From Xenococcus sp. MO_188.B8 (GTDB lineage Bacteria; Cyanobacteriota; Cyanobacteriia; Cyanobacteriales; Xenococcaceae): a stretch of DNA of 64,000 nucleotides. Below the pieces are notes generated by a model. The model was not told the origin of the DNA. It did no database searches and was given only the letters and a program-made list of their open reading frames with translations. The position numbers and the translations under genes were made by a program. This document shows positions 53,862-62,496 of the stretch, piece after piece (the first letter of the stretch is position 1; each line of letters opens with the position of its first letter). Location: positions 1 to 64,000 of the forward strand of contig JASJDR010000021.1 in NCBI GenBank assembly GCA_030065615.1, written 5' to 3'.

Positions 53862-53995
53862 GGATAGGGGAAGTTGAGGGAAATATGGAAGACAAGGGAG
53901 ACGAGGAGACGGGGAGCCCTAAAGGATTAGCTCCGCGTCACGGGGAGATGGGGAAATGGGGAAATTGGGAGATGGGGAGACAAAAAATCTTAAAG
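53862..53995. repeat. GGGGA-rich low-complexity repeat cluster
   Basis: Units such as GGGGAGATGGGGAAATGGGG recur, with an inserted CCTAAAGGATTAGCTCCGCG, before the convergent dihydroorotase-like gene. Purine-rich tracts of this kind are common dispersed repeats in cyanobacterial intergenic DNA. No protein is supported. Confidence 0.65.
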
Positions 53996-54029
53996 TCTTC
54001 AGCTTTCTGCCTTCCGATTCCTGCCTTTG

Positions 54030-55286
54030 TTAAATTGTTTGCCCTTGTATTTGTTGCCCCCACCAGGGAGTGTTGGAACTTAAGGAATGGATATTTTGAT
54101 GATTTACAGTCCAAATCTTTTCAGGATCAAATAGAGTAAATTCTGTAGTGTCGATCGCAATAGTGTTCGGAGTTTGCTGTAAACAAAGTTGGGGATTGGT
54201 ACTCAGAGCCTGCCACAATTGCAGTGCCGACCATTTTTGAGTAGTCACAAACTTTTGCCACAAGATCGGTAACGCCAACTGCAAACCGATCGCGCCAGTT
54301 GGTGCTTCGCTAAAGGCTACGGTTTTTTCTTCGTAGGTATATCCTTGATGATCAATCGCGATCGCGTCAATAGTTCCTGCTAGAACTCCTTGTTGTAATA
54401 CTTGAAGATCGCTGGGATTACCTAGGGGAGGTTCGAGTCTTAGGTTGGGGTCATAACTAGCAAGATCGCTAGTACTAAATAGTAAATGCATCCAGGTTGT
54501 ACTAGCTGTAACAGGAATTCCCCTTTCTTTCGCTGCGGCGATTAATTCAACTCCTCTGGCGGTAGAAATTCTCATTAAATGCACTGGAGTGTCGATCGTG
54601 GCGACGATCTCTAAAATAGCTGCGATCGCGGAAGCTTCGCTATAACCAGGATTTCCCACTAAACCATAACGAACTGAATTGACTCCTTCTCGGATCACTC
54701 CTTGAGTTGTTAATTCATTAGCGGAAACATCGATCGCGACCGGCTTTTGTAGTGGTTGGAGATACTCTAAAACTTGTCTGAGAAACGGCAAATCGGCGAG
54801 GGAAAAGTGATCGCTAAACCCGATAGCATGGGGACTAAGTTCAGCTAACTCTGTCATTTGCTTCTGTTCTCGTCCAGAGGAAATTGCTGACCAAAAATGA
54901 ATTTGGGGCACCTTATCCTCTCCTAGAAATTGAGTTTTTTGTTGTAGAGAAGTTAAAACCTGAGAATTATCGATTCGCGGTCTGGTATCAGGAAGAACGG
55001 CAATTTGGGTAAACCCGCCAGCTGCCCCACTAGCAGCCAGAGTCTGTAACGTGTCCCTGGTTTCGTTTCCTGGCTCCCCACTATGACTGTAAAGATCTAC
55101 CAATCCTGGACCGAGAACTAATTTTTGACCGTCGATAATTTGGGTATTTGGCGGAAAATTAGTAATATTTGAGTCTATAGCGGCAATTTTCTGATTAATA
55201 ATTAAAACATCAGCAATGCGATCGCTTTCAGCAATAGGATCTAAGATTCTTACTTTTCGTAGTAGTCGGGGTAATTCTCCGTTCAT
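54030..55286 (-). CDS. pyrC: Dihydroorotase-like protein, metal-site degenerate
   Basis: Active class-I dihydroorotases read DLHVHLREPG, supplying two zinc-ligand His and a substrate-binding Arg. The 418-residue protein instead has LGPGLVDLYSHSGEPGNETR, so the first His is Tyr and the Arg is Gly. The rest of the fold is clear: GGFTQIAVLPDTRPRID, HLMRISTARGVELIAAAKER and DAIAIDHQGYTYEEK. It resembles non-catalytic dihydroorotase homologs that support aspartate transcarbamoylase. Cyanobacteria often have a second, intact PyrC. I infer a structural or altered role. Confidence 0.8.
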   Translation of the reverse strand: MNGELPRLLRKVRILDPIAESDRIADVLIINQKIAAIDSNITNFPPNTQIIDGQKLVLGPGLVDLYSHSGEPGNETRDTLQTLAASGAAGGFTQIAVLPDTRPRIDNSQVLTSLQQKTQFLGEDKVPQIHFWSAISSGREQKQMTELAELSPHAIGFSDHFSLADLPFLRQVLEYLQPLQKPVAIDVSANELTTQGVIREGVNSVRYGLVGNPGYSEASAIAAILEIVATIDTPVHLMRISTARGVELIAAAKERGIPVTASTTWMHLLFSTSDLASYDPNLRLEPPLGNPSDLQVLQQGVLAGTIDAIAIDHQGYTYEEKTVAFSEAPTGAIGLQLALPILWQKFVTTQKWSALQLWQALSTNPQLCLQQTPNTIAIDTTEFTLFDPEKIWTVNHQNIHSLSSNTPWWGQQIQGQTI

Positions 55287-55457
55287 TAAAATCTGGAAAA
55301 AATGGGATTTTCAGCTAGAGCATTTCAAGGTTCCGAATCCAATATTATAGTAAGCAGTAGTTCAGAGGAATCCCTTCTACAGTTAATTTAATATTCAATC
55401 CCAAATGCGATCGCAAAAAATCACCAACTTCAAACGCAAAAGGGCAGATTTAAAAAT

Positions 55458-55862
55458 TTAAAGATTAGTAGAAATCGCATCAACAGGACAAGTAGAAACA
55501 CATTGTTCACAAACCACACAACGCGATCGCATGAACTTGAGACGAAAACTTATCGGATCTAACGTTAGAGCTTTGGTGGGACAAACTCCGGTACATAAAC
55601 CACAATCAACGCAAAGATTCTCATCAATAGCAATTTCACTATTAGCAGAAGAAACATCAATATTGCGACTAGTCATCCATTCGAGCGCTGCATCGATCGC
55701 GTCAATATCTCCTTGAAGTTCTACTGCTAGTTTACCCACTTTATCTGGGGCAATTTGGGCACGAATAATATTTGCCGCGATGTTGAAATCCTTAGCCAGA
55801 AGATAGGTAATCGGAATCGGTACGGTGGTGCGAGGAAAAGTTAGAGTAACTCGTTTTTTCAT
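55458..55862 (-). CDS. NIL-domain 4Fe-4S ferredoxin
   Basis: Residues 1-75 form a NIL ligand-binding domain (VTLTFPRTTVPIPITYLLAK, AANIIRAQIAPDKVGKLAVE). Residues 78-134 carry two 4Fe-4S motifs: CVDCGLCTGVCPTKA and CVVCEQCVSTCPVDAIS. The combination is standard in cyanobacteria and in methionine-related or sulfur-relay ferredoxins. It stands alone, convergent with nothing. It probably shuttles electrons or sulfur in the cytosol. Confidence 0.9.
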   Translation of the reverse strand: MKKRVTLTFPRTTVPIPITYLLAKDFNIAANIIRAQIAPDKVGKLAVELQGDIDAIDAALEWMTSRNIDVSSANSEIAIDENLCVDCGLCTGVCPTKALTLDPISFRLKFMRSRCVVCEQCVSTCPVDAISTNL

Positions 55863-56685
55863 CAGAATTCAAGAGATAAGGAAGATCAAGGAGGAATTCT
55901 CTTATTTCTATTCTAAGTCTGGATGATCAGAACTCGACTGTTAGGATTGTCAGCGCGATTTCCCCATCAACTATTCAATATCTTTGGAATTAGCTGGGTA
56001 ATAGTTTTTGTATTTGTTGAGGTTAAAGCGATAGTCTGAAATGTTAATTGCTATTGCTCCTCTTCAGGCGATCGCAAAAATATTTTACTCAGTCACCATA
56101 ATTTGTCATCACAAAGCAAGCTTGGATGTTCTGTTGATAAATCAAACAATGCAGTTCAATTAGTAATTTGAGTTTACTTTTATCAGGCAGATGCTGATAA
56201 AAGGCTTTAATCACCGCATGAAAACAAACCGTAAATAGATAATCATTCCACTTTTTGCTGCCAATTTCCCAGTAGATAAGACGAGACTTCCGCACAGCAG
56301 CAGTATATACTTACGTTTGTTTTCGTAAGTATTACCATGCCCATTGATAATACTTAGCTCTTTATTCTTTACAAGATAACTATTAGTTAAATAACGATAT
56401 TTCATGAAGTTAATGTTAAGAGATCGGAAAAAAATAAGCGTAATACTTAAATTATACAAGTATTTTTATTGAAAAAAAGTATGAGATCTCTAGGCACCTG
56501 TGATTGCCGTCACTGAAATATCTTTTTGGGGTTTTTACTATATATTCATTGGAGTTGATTAATTCTTTATTAATGCTTCTCTAAGCCAGAAAAAATATTA
56601 TCAAGATTACTTAATTTCTTGAGTAAACAATATTTGTAGCGAAAATTACTACTATTTTTTTTTATTAAATAAACAGGAGAAAATA
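55863..56685. other. Long intergenic region before the Cys-rich peptide gene
   Basis: No convincing gene. Two minus-strand frames (56089-56295 and 56211-56459) are AT-rich and lack family pattern; the first (LPDKSKLKLLIELHCLIYQQ) could be a decayed gene. The promoter of the 58-residue peptide gene should lie in 56540-56680. Its AGGAGA site is at 56676. Confidence 0.4.
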
Positions 56686-56862
56686 ATGAAAACTTTATCT
56701 TATTTTTTAGCTACACTAGCTGTTATTGGTTTTGGAATGTTACCTGCTAATGCAGTGGAAAAAGACATCAATAACAATACAATAATTACTGATGCCACTG
56801 AGCAAATCAAACAATCTACCGAACCTGAAGCATGTTGTTTACCCATTTATAATTGTTGTTAA
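56686..56862 (+). CDS. Small secreted Cys-rich peptide
   Basis: This 58-residue frame starts at ATG with AGGAG 6 nt upstream. A clear signal peptide (MKTLSYFLATLAVIGFGMLP, cleavage after ANA) is followed by a short acidic mature peptide of about 34 residues ending EACCLPIYNCC. Two Cys pairs in the last nine residues could form compact disulfides or bind metal. An intrinsic terminator follows at 56939-56974. I know of no family. It precedes the exoprotein gene by about 170 nt and may act in the periplasm or outside the cell. Confidence 0.7.
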   Translation: MKTLSYFLATLAVIGFGMLPANAVEKDINNNTIITDATEQIKQSTEPEACCLPIYNCC

Positions 56863-56938
56863 ATTTTTATTTTAAGACACTAAAATCAAAAATATTTGAG
56901 ATCATCTATTAAGTGTAAAATCTTATTTAATGAGTATT

Positions 56939-56974
56939 GAGAGTTCTATTTATTTTATAGTGCTCTCTTTTTTT
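56939..56974 (+). terminator. Intrinsic terminator after the Cys-rich peptide gene
   Basis: GAGAG (56939-56943) with further TCTAT/ATAG pairing closes on CTCTC (56963-56967), followed by seven T residues. It separates the small peptide transcript from the exoprotein gene at 57037. Confidence 0.8.
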
Positions 56975-57036
56975 AATTACGATTAGGGTTATGGTTTGTG
57001 AAAAACTAAGCTAATATTGCCAAGTAACTTTTCTCA

Positions 57037-59316
57037 ATGTACTTGGTGATTCTAGTGCCGCAATTTTTAACTTATAAAGTAGAACATATTGTAACTGCTA
57101 CTATTTTAAGTATTAATAGTCTATTTCTGAGTGACTCTATTAAAGCTCAAATAGTCCCTGATGAGACGCTCAATACTCAAGTTAATTTAATAGATGGACA
57201 ACAAAAAATCACTGGGGGCACAGAATCAGGAACCAATCTTTTCCATAGCTTTAAGGAATTTTCTCCTACCGCAGATTTTGGTACCCATTTTGATAACAAT
57301 AACTATATTCAAAATATTTTTATCCGTGTAACAGGAGATTCCGCTTCCTTAATAGACGGATTACTTAAAACTAATGATAGCGCCAGTTTATTTATTCTCA
57401 ATCCCGCAGGTATTATCTTTGGGAATAATGCACAGTTAGGCATTGGCGGTTCATTTATTACGACAACTGCTGAATCAATTATGTTCGCTGATGGGACTAA
57501 GTTTGATACTAAAATCAACCAGCCATCACCATTACTAACAGTTAGTATTCCTATTGGTTTACAGTATGGCAATAATCCAGGAGCGATTTCTAGTAGCAAT
57601 ACTGAGCCTATTAATTTAAATCTCTCTCCTGGAAATACTATTGCTTTTTTAGGAGGGAATATTGATCTAAGAAGTATATCCATTAAAGCTTTTTCTGGAA
57701 ATGTTGATATTAGTGGTATAGCTGAAGGGGAAATAATTAGCCTATACCCTAGTAATAATAAATGGGAATTTCAATATAATAATGTTAGCAAATTTAATGA
57801 TATTAAAATTTCTCAAAAATCTCGAATTAATGCCAGTGGAAGCTCAGGAAACGTAAATTTGCAAGGTCAAGACATAATTTTAAATCATGGTATAAATATT
57901 GAGAATACTACAAATACAGATTTTGACGGAGGAAATATATCTCTGTCAGCAGCTAACGATATTGATTTAAACAACATTTTTTTATCAACCGAAGTAGGAG
58001 GTCTTGATGAAAATGGCTTACCTTTAGAACATCCAGTTCAAGGAAAAGGAGGAAATATAATAATTGAAGCCCAAGACATCAAAATTAGAAATGGTTCAGT
58101 AATTTCTGCGAGTACTCTAGATCAAGGAGCAGGGGGTGATATTACTATTTATGCTCGTGAATCTCTAGAATTGTCAGGTTTTAATGAACTTCGTCCCTCT
58201 CTAATTCTCAGTGGTGTAGCTGATAGTGGTGCAGGAGGAAATGTTCAAATTAATACTGTAAAATTCGTAATAACTGATAGTTCAAGAATAGATTCTAGTA
58301 CTTTTGGAGCAGGCAAAGCAGGAAATATTATTGTTAATGCTCATGAATCAATTGTTATATCTGGAAACAAAAGCTTTTTTAGCAATAATCTTAATAAAGA
58401 ATTAAAGTTTAATAGTGGGTTAATTGCTTCTTCTGGATTTGAAGGTTTATCATTTTCAGATTTAGGAGAAAGTGGAAGTCTAATTGTCAATACGCCTCGA
58501 CTATCTATTGAGGATGGAGGAGAAATATCGGTTAGTAACTTTGGCTCAGAAGATGCTGGAGATATTAATATTAATGTAGAAGAATTACTATTAAATAATG
58601 ATAGCCAAATTACTGGCAAAACTGCTTCTGGAAACGGAGGTTCAATTAATGTTAATGGCAATCAAATTGTGTTAAGAGATGAAGCTACTATTGCTGCTAC
58701 AGCTGATTTCAATAGAGGTGGAGGGGATGGAAACGGAGGCAATATTGCTATTACAGCAGATAATATGGTCATGTTTGATGACAGTAGTATTAATGCCAAT
58801 GCTTTTGAAGGTCGTGGCGGTAATATTTCAATTACGACCCAAAGTTTATTAACTCACAAGAACCCTGAAGATGCAATTACTGCTAGTTCTGAGCGTGGAA
58901 TTGATGGCATAGTTGAAATCAACACTCCTGATACAAACTCCAAACTAGAAACTATACAAGCAAGGATCGCCCCCCTGGCAGGAGAAGAATCAATTGATAC
59001 TAGTTGTGCTTCTGGTACAGATTTTTCAGCTAATAAGTTTGTTTATATTGGTCGTGGAGGTATCCCGAGCAGTCCTTTTGAATCTACAGGTAATAGAGAA
59101 TTTCTGGGAGATCTTGGTCTTGAAGAATCACTATTTGAAGGTGTTGAGCTAGATGCTAATTATAATTTTCATCACCAGAAGACAGCCAAAACTCCCAAAT
59201 TAATTATCGAAGCAACTGCATGGATCGTAAATGCTCAAGGAAATGTAGAGTTAATCGCTCAAGCTGCTAATGACTCTTTACCTTCAGGATGTTTATTCAA
59301 CTCATATTTTCAATAA
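57037..59316 (+). CDS. Two-partner-secretion exoprotein (filamentous-haemagglutinin N-terminal domain)
   Basis: An N-terminal signal region (VTATILSINSLFLSDSIKAQ) leads into the TPS domain: TNLFHSFKEFSPTADFG-like text, SLFILNPAGIIFGNNAQLGI and FLGGNIDLRS. A right-handed beta-helix of repeated GNIxI, GGNI and INAxG turns follows. The C-terminal SCASGTDFSANKFVYIGRGG and PSSPFESTGNREFLGDLG are conserved in cyanobacterial members. At 759 residues it is a short TpsA. No TpsB outer-membrane transporter is in the window. It probably acts as a surface adhesin. Confidence 0.88.
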   Translation: MYLVILVPQFLTYKVEHIVTATILSINSLFLSDSIKAQIVPDETLNTQVNLIDGQQKITGGTESGTNLFHSFKEFSPTADFGTHFDNNNYIQNIFIRVTGDSASLIDGLLKTNDSASLFILNPAGIIFGNNAQLGIGGSFITTTAESIMFADGTKFDTKINQPSPLLTVSIPIGLQYGNNPGAISSSNTEPINLNLSPGNTIAFLGGNIDLRSISIKAFSGNVDISGIAEGEIISLYPSNNKWEFQYNNVSKFNDIKISQKSRINASGSSGNVNLQGQDIILNHGINIENTTNTDFDGGNISLSAANDIDLNNIFLSTEVGGLDENGLPLEHPVQGKGGNIIIEAQDIKIRNGSVISASTLDQGAGGDITIYARESLELSGFNELRPSLILSGVADSGAGGNVQINTVKFVITDSSRIDSSTFGAGKAGNIIVNAHESIVISGNKSFFSNNLNKELKFNSGLIASSGFEGLSFSDLGESGSLIVNTPRLSIEDGGEISVSNFGSEDAGDININVEELLLNNDSQITGKTASGNGGSINVNGNQIVLRDEATIAATADFNRGGGDGNGGNIAITADNMVMFDDSSINANAFEGRGGNISITTQSLLTHKNPEDAITASSERGIDGIVEINTPDTNSKLETIQARIAPLAGEESIDTSCASGTDFSANKFVYIGRGGIPSSPFESTGNREFLGDLGLEESLFEGVELDANYNFHHQKTAKTPKLIIEATAWIVNAQGNVELIAQAANDSLPSGCLFNSYFQ

Positions 59317-59452
59317 TTTTAATAATCTTTACACTTAGCAACTTCCATTGCTGCTAAGTTGAGTTAGATTAGAGCAGTTTGTCCCTGAAATCGCTGATTA
59401 ATATTAAGATTCACACCCCAGTAAAGTTAAATGGCAGTACATATCGAAACTT

Positions 59453-59662
59453 ATGTTTTTAGATCCTACATTAATCCAAGCAGCTAAACAGATTTACCGC
59501 AATTATTATGATTCGCACCCTAAGGTCAAGATCAAACCATTGGGAGTTGCTCTGCATAAAGAAACTTTGAAAGGACAATTAGTATTTAAAGAGCCTCCTA
59601 TTCTCTTACCAGGGGAATGCTTTATCAATATTAATCACCTTGAGGCAGAAGTTTATCCTTAG
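59453..59662 (+). CDS. Small conserved hypothetical protein
   Basis: The 69-residue protein opens MFLDPTLIQAAKQIYRNYYD and contains LGVALHKETLKGQLVFKEPP then ILLPGECFININHLEAEVY. It looks like a compact alpha-plus-beta domain without transmembrane helices. It is short but has a clean start and codon usage like its neighbours. I do not recognise a function. Confidence 0.55.
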   Translation: MFLDPTLIQAAKQIYRNYYDSHPKVKIKPLGVALHKETLKGQLVFKEPPILLPGECFININHLEAEVYP

Positions 59663-59752
59663 TAGTAAGTATGACTTAATTAATGAGGTCGTGGGATTTG
59701 GGTTAAAAAAAGGGGAATTGTTAACATAGTTCTGAATTTATAGTAATTGATT

Positions 59753-60568
59753 ATGGAAACGCTGGTTTCAGCGATCGCGAATATTTTTATCTTTATTTTT
59801 GGTGCTTGTATTGGCAGCTTTTTAAACGTAGTTGTTTACCGAATACCCGCCAGTTTATCTTTGATTCATCCGCCTTCCCGCTGTCCCCAATGTCAACATC
59901 AATTAGGAAAAACCGAAAATGTTCCGATACTCGGTTGGTTATGGTTAAGAGGACGTTGTCGTTGGTGTAAAACCGCTATTTCTCCGCGTTATCCGATAGT
60001 GGAAGCAGTTACAGGTTTGCTGTTTTTATTAGTATTTTGGCATTTTAACTATACGATTCAAACTATTGGCTATGCTGTATTTTTAAGCTGGTTATTATCT
60101 TTATCTTTAATTGATTTGGATACAATGACTTTGCCTGCTTCTTTGACTAAATCAGGATTGGTGGCAGGTTTAGTATTTCAAGTCATTGTGGGTTGGCATG
60201 ATGGACAAATATCAGGAATTATAGAACAGTTAATCTTTGGTATTAGCGGTGCAGTCTTAGGTATTTGGTTGCTAGAAACTATTAGAATTATTGGCACATT
60301 AATCTTGCAACAAGAAGCTATGGGAGATGGCGATGGCAAACTATTGGCAACTATTGGTGCTTGGTTGGGTTGGAAATTAGTTTTGATCTCGAGTTTTTTG
60401 GCTTGTGCTGCAGGAGCAATTATTGGTGGTGGTGCGATGTTATTTGGCATTTTAGGTAGAAAGCAACCGATGCCTTTTGGTCCTTTTTTAGCCTTAGGAG
60501 GCGCGATCGCATTATTTTATGGACATGAGATTGTTGCTTCCTATCTGAGTTTATTGGTCATTCCTTAA
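59753..60568 (+). CDS. pilD: Prepilin peptidase/N-methyltransferase
   Basis: PilD cleaves and N-methylates type IV prepilins in the inner membrane. The 271-residue protein has the N-terminal GSFLNVVVYRIP, two zinc-binding Cys pairs (CPQCQHQLGKTENVPILGWL and CRWCKTAISPRYPIVE), eight hydrophobic segments and the two catalytic Asp in LIDLDTMTLP and GDGDGKLLATIGAWLG. The ATG at 59753 is preferred to a TTG 6 nt upstream. No pilin gene is adjacent. Confidence 0.95.
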   Translation: METLVSAIANIFIFIFGACIGSFLNVVVYRIPASLSLIHPPSRCPQCQHQLGKTENVPILGWLWLRGRCRWCKTAISPRYPIVEAVTGLLFLLVFWHFNYTIQTIGYAVFLSWLLSLSLIDLDTMTLPASLTKSGLVAGLVFQVIVGWHDGQISGIIEQLIFGISGAVLGIWLLETIRIIGTLILQQEAMGDGDGKLLATIGAWLGWKLVLISSFLACAAGAIIGGGAMLFGILGRKQPMPFGPFLALGGAIALFYGHEIVASYLSLLVIP

Positions 60569-60638
60569 CACGGTTTTAATAACCTAGGAAATTACGGTCT
60601 ACTACTTCCTCTTTGAGTGTAACTTGTAGGCAGTTTAG

Positions 60639-61277
60639 CTATCTAGCTAGATCATGGAGTTGATTAATAATCTCCGCACATTGGGCAGTCACAGCTTCTA
60701 ATTCTTCTCTCTTAGTGGATTTGGGTGGTTCAATCAAATCGCCAATCCGAATTGTTAGGGGTACTGGTTTGGGAAAAGCTGAATCTGAAAGAATCTTTTC
60801 AGTGCCCCATAAACTTACAGGAATCAAGGGAACTTGTGCTTTGGCAGCAATCAAGGCAGCACCAGATTTGGGATTGGTGATTTTGCCATCTTGAGTGCGA
60901 GTTCCTTGAAGAAAAATGCCGACGATCCAGCCAGATTCTAAAGCTTGGAGCGCTGAACGAATCGCGGAACGATCGCCGGTACTTCTATTAACAGGATAAG
61001 CTCCATAAAGCGCGATCGCATTTTTAAAGACAGGAATCTTGAATAATTCTTGCTTCGCCATAAAAGCTACAGGACGACCGATACAATTAGAAATTATTGG
61101 GGGATCGAAGTAACTAGCATGATTACTTACAGCGATCGCGGCACCCGATTTGGGGATTTTTTCTGCTCCATAAATATGTACTCGGAAGTAAGTATGCAAT
61201 AAAGGACTAACGACTGACCATTTCAACAGGTGGTAAAGTACTAAACTAGCAACAGGTTCTCGATTTTTAGCTACCAC
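60639..61277 (-). CDS. plsC: 1-acyl-glycerol-3-phosphate acyltransferase
   Basis: PlsC makes phosphatidic acid at the inner membrane. The 212-residue protein has the HX4D catalytic motif in AVSNHASYFDPPII and the third block FLQGTRTQDG, where the usual Glu of PEGTR is Gln. LIPVSLWGTEKIL is the last block. The E-to-Q change is unusual, but the catalytic His and Asp remain. It is divergent from the MidA-type gene, with 23 nt between the two starts. Confidence 0.9.
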   Translation of the reverse strand: MVAKNREPVASLVLYHLLKWSVVSPLLHTYFRVHIYGAEKIPKSGAAIAVSNHASYFDPPIISNCIGRPVAFMAKQELFKIPVFKNAIALYGAYPVNRSTGDRSAIRSALQALESGWIVGIFLQGTRTQDGKITNPKSGAALIAAKAQVPLIPVSLWGTEKILSDSAFPKPVPLTIRIGDLIEPPKSTKREELEAVTAQCAEIINQLHDLAR

Positions 61278-61300
61278 AACTTACTCTTTATTTATTTTCA

Positions 61301-62464
61301 ATGGAACAAAATAATTCCCAAGCATTATACAAGATTGTCCTGGAAAAAATTCGCCAATCTTGTAAATCACAACTTACTTTTGCCGAATATATGGATTTGG
61401 TTCTATATCATGCTCAATATGGTTATTACAGTTCGGGAGCTGTGGGAATTGGTGCCGAGGGAGATTTTTTTACGGCGGTTTCTTTGGGAAAAGATTTTGG
61501 GGAGTTGTTAGCCATCCAATTATTTCAGATGTGGCAAAATCTAGATTGTCCTCATAATTTTTCCTTAGTGGAAATGGGAGCAGGTAAGGGTGATTTGGCT
61601 CAAGATATTCTTAATTATTTATCTAAAAAATATCCTGAATTTCTTGAGGCTTTAAATTATATTATTGTTGAAAAATCTCCTAGTTTACGGACAAGACAAC
61701 AGCAAAAGTTAGCAGATTTTAACGAAGTTAATCTTATTTGGAAATCTTGGGATGAGATTTCTGACAATGAGCTTATTGGTTGCTGTTTCTCTAATGAGCT
61801 AGTAGATGCCTTTCCTGTCCATCAGATAGTTATTAATGATCGAGCTTTGCAGGAAGTATTTGTTACAGAACAGGAGGGTCAAATCCGAGAACAATATGAT
61901 GATATATCTACTAATAGATTACAAGAATACTTTGATTTGGTAGCAATAGATTTCAAGAAACAGGATTATCCTCAAGATTATCGTACTGAGGTTAATTTGA
62001 TGGCATTAGATTGGCTAGAAACTATTGCCCAAAAATTACATCAAGGATATCTTTTAACTATTGACTATGGCTATCAGGCTGCTAAATACTATCATCCCCA
62101 AAGAAGTCAAGGAACTCTAAAATGTTACTATCAACATCGTCATCATAATAATCCCTATGTTAATTTGGGGCAACAAGATATTACTACCCATGTGGATTTT
62201 ACAGCTTTAGAACATCAGGGAAAAAAATTGGAATTAGAGACAGTTGGTTTTACTAAACAAGCAATATTTTTAATGGCTTTAGGATTAAGCGATCGCCTTC
62301 AAGAGCTTTCTAGCGGTAAATATAATATTCAGGAAATCTTTCAACGAAGAGATGCGCTTCATCAACTTATTGATCCCAATGGCTTGGGAGGATTTGGCGT
62401 CTTAATTCAAGGAAAAAACTTAACCCAAGAACAACATAATCTTCAAGGACTTAAGATGTTTTAA
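61301..62464 (+). CDS. MidA/NDUFAF7-family SAM-dependent methyltransferase
   Basis: The 387-residue protein has LTFAEYMDLVLYHAQYGYYS, FFTAVSLGKDFGELLAIQLF, the SAM loop LVEMGAGKGDLAQDIL and FSNELVDAFPVHQIV. The family includes mitochondrial NDUFAF7, which methylates an Arg in complex I. The bacterial role is less clear, and Arg methylation of a respiratory or photosynthetic NDH-1 subunit is a reasonable inference. LTIDYGYQAAKYYHPQRSQG is also conserved. The length is normal. Confidence 0.9.
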   Translation: MEQNNSQALYKIVLEKIRQSCKSQLTFAEYMDLVLYHAQYGYYSSGAVGIGAEGDFFTAVSLGKDFGELLAIQLFQMWQNLDCPHNFSLVEMGAGKGDLAQDILNYLSKKYPEFLEALNYIIVEKSPSLRTRQQQKLADFNEVNLIWKSWDEISDNELIGCCFSNELVDAFPVHQIVINDRALQEVFVTEQEGQIREQYDDISTNRLQEYFDLVAIDFKKQDYPQDYRTEVNLMALDWLETIAQKLHQGYLLTIDYGYQAAKYYHPQRSQGTLKCYYQHRHHNNPYVNLGQQDITTHVDFTALEHQGKKLELETVGFTKQAIFLMALGLSDRLQELSSGKYNIQEIFQRRDALHQLIDPNGLGGFGVLIQGKNLTQEQHNLQGLKMF

Positions 62465-62496
62465 TTAAGTGACTATAGTTATGTTTATCGGTAAAT

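Noticed and set aside
53885-54139. 84-residue frame over the GGGGA-rich repeats
   Set aside because: It consists of repeat-encoded Gly/Glu/Met/Trp text and then antisense of the dihydroorotase-like gene.
56089-56459. Two overlapping minus-strand frames before the Cys-rich peptide gene
   Set aside because: AT-rich, no recognisable family and no good ribosome site; at most a decayed gene.
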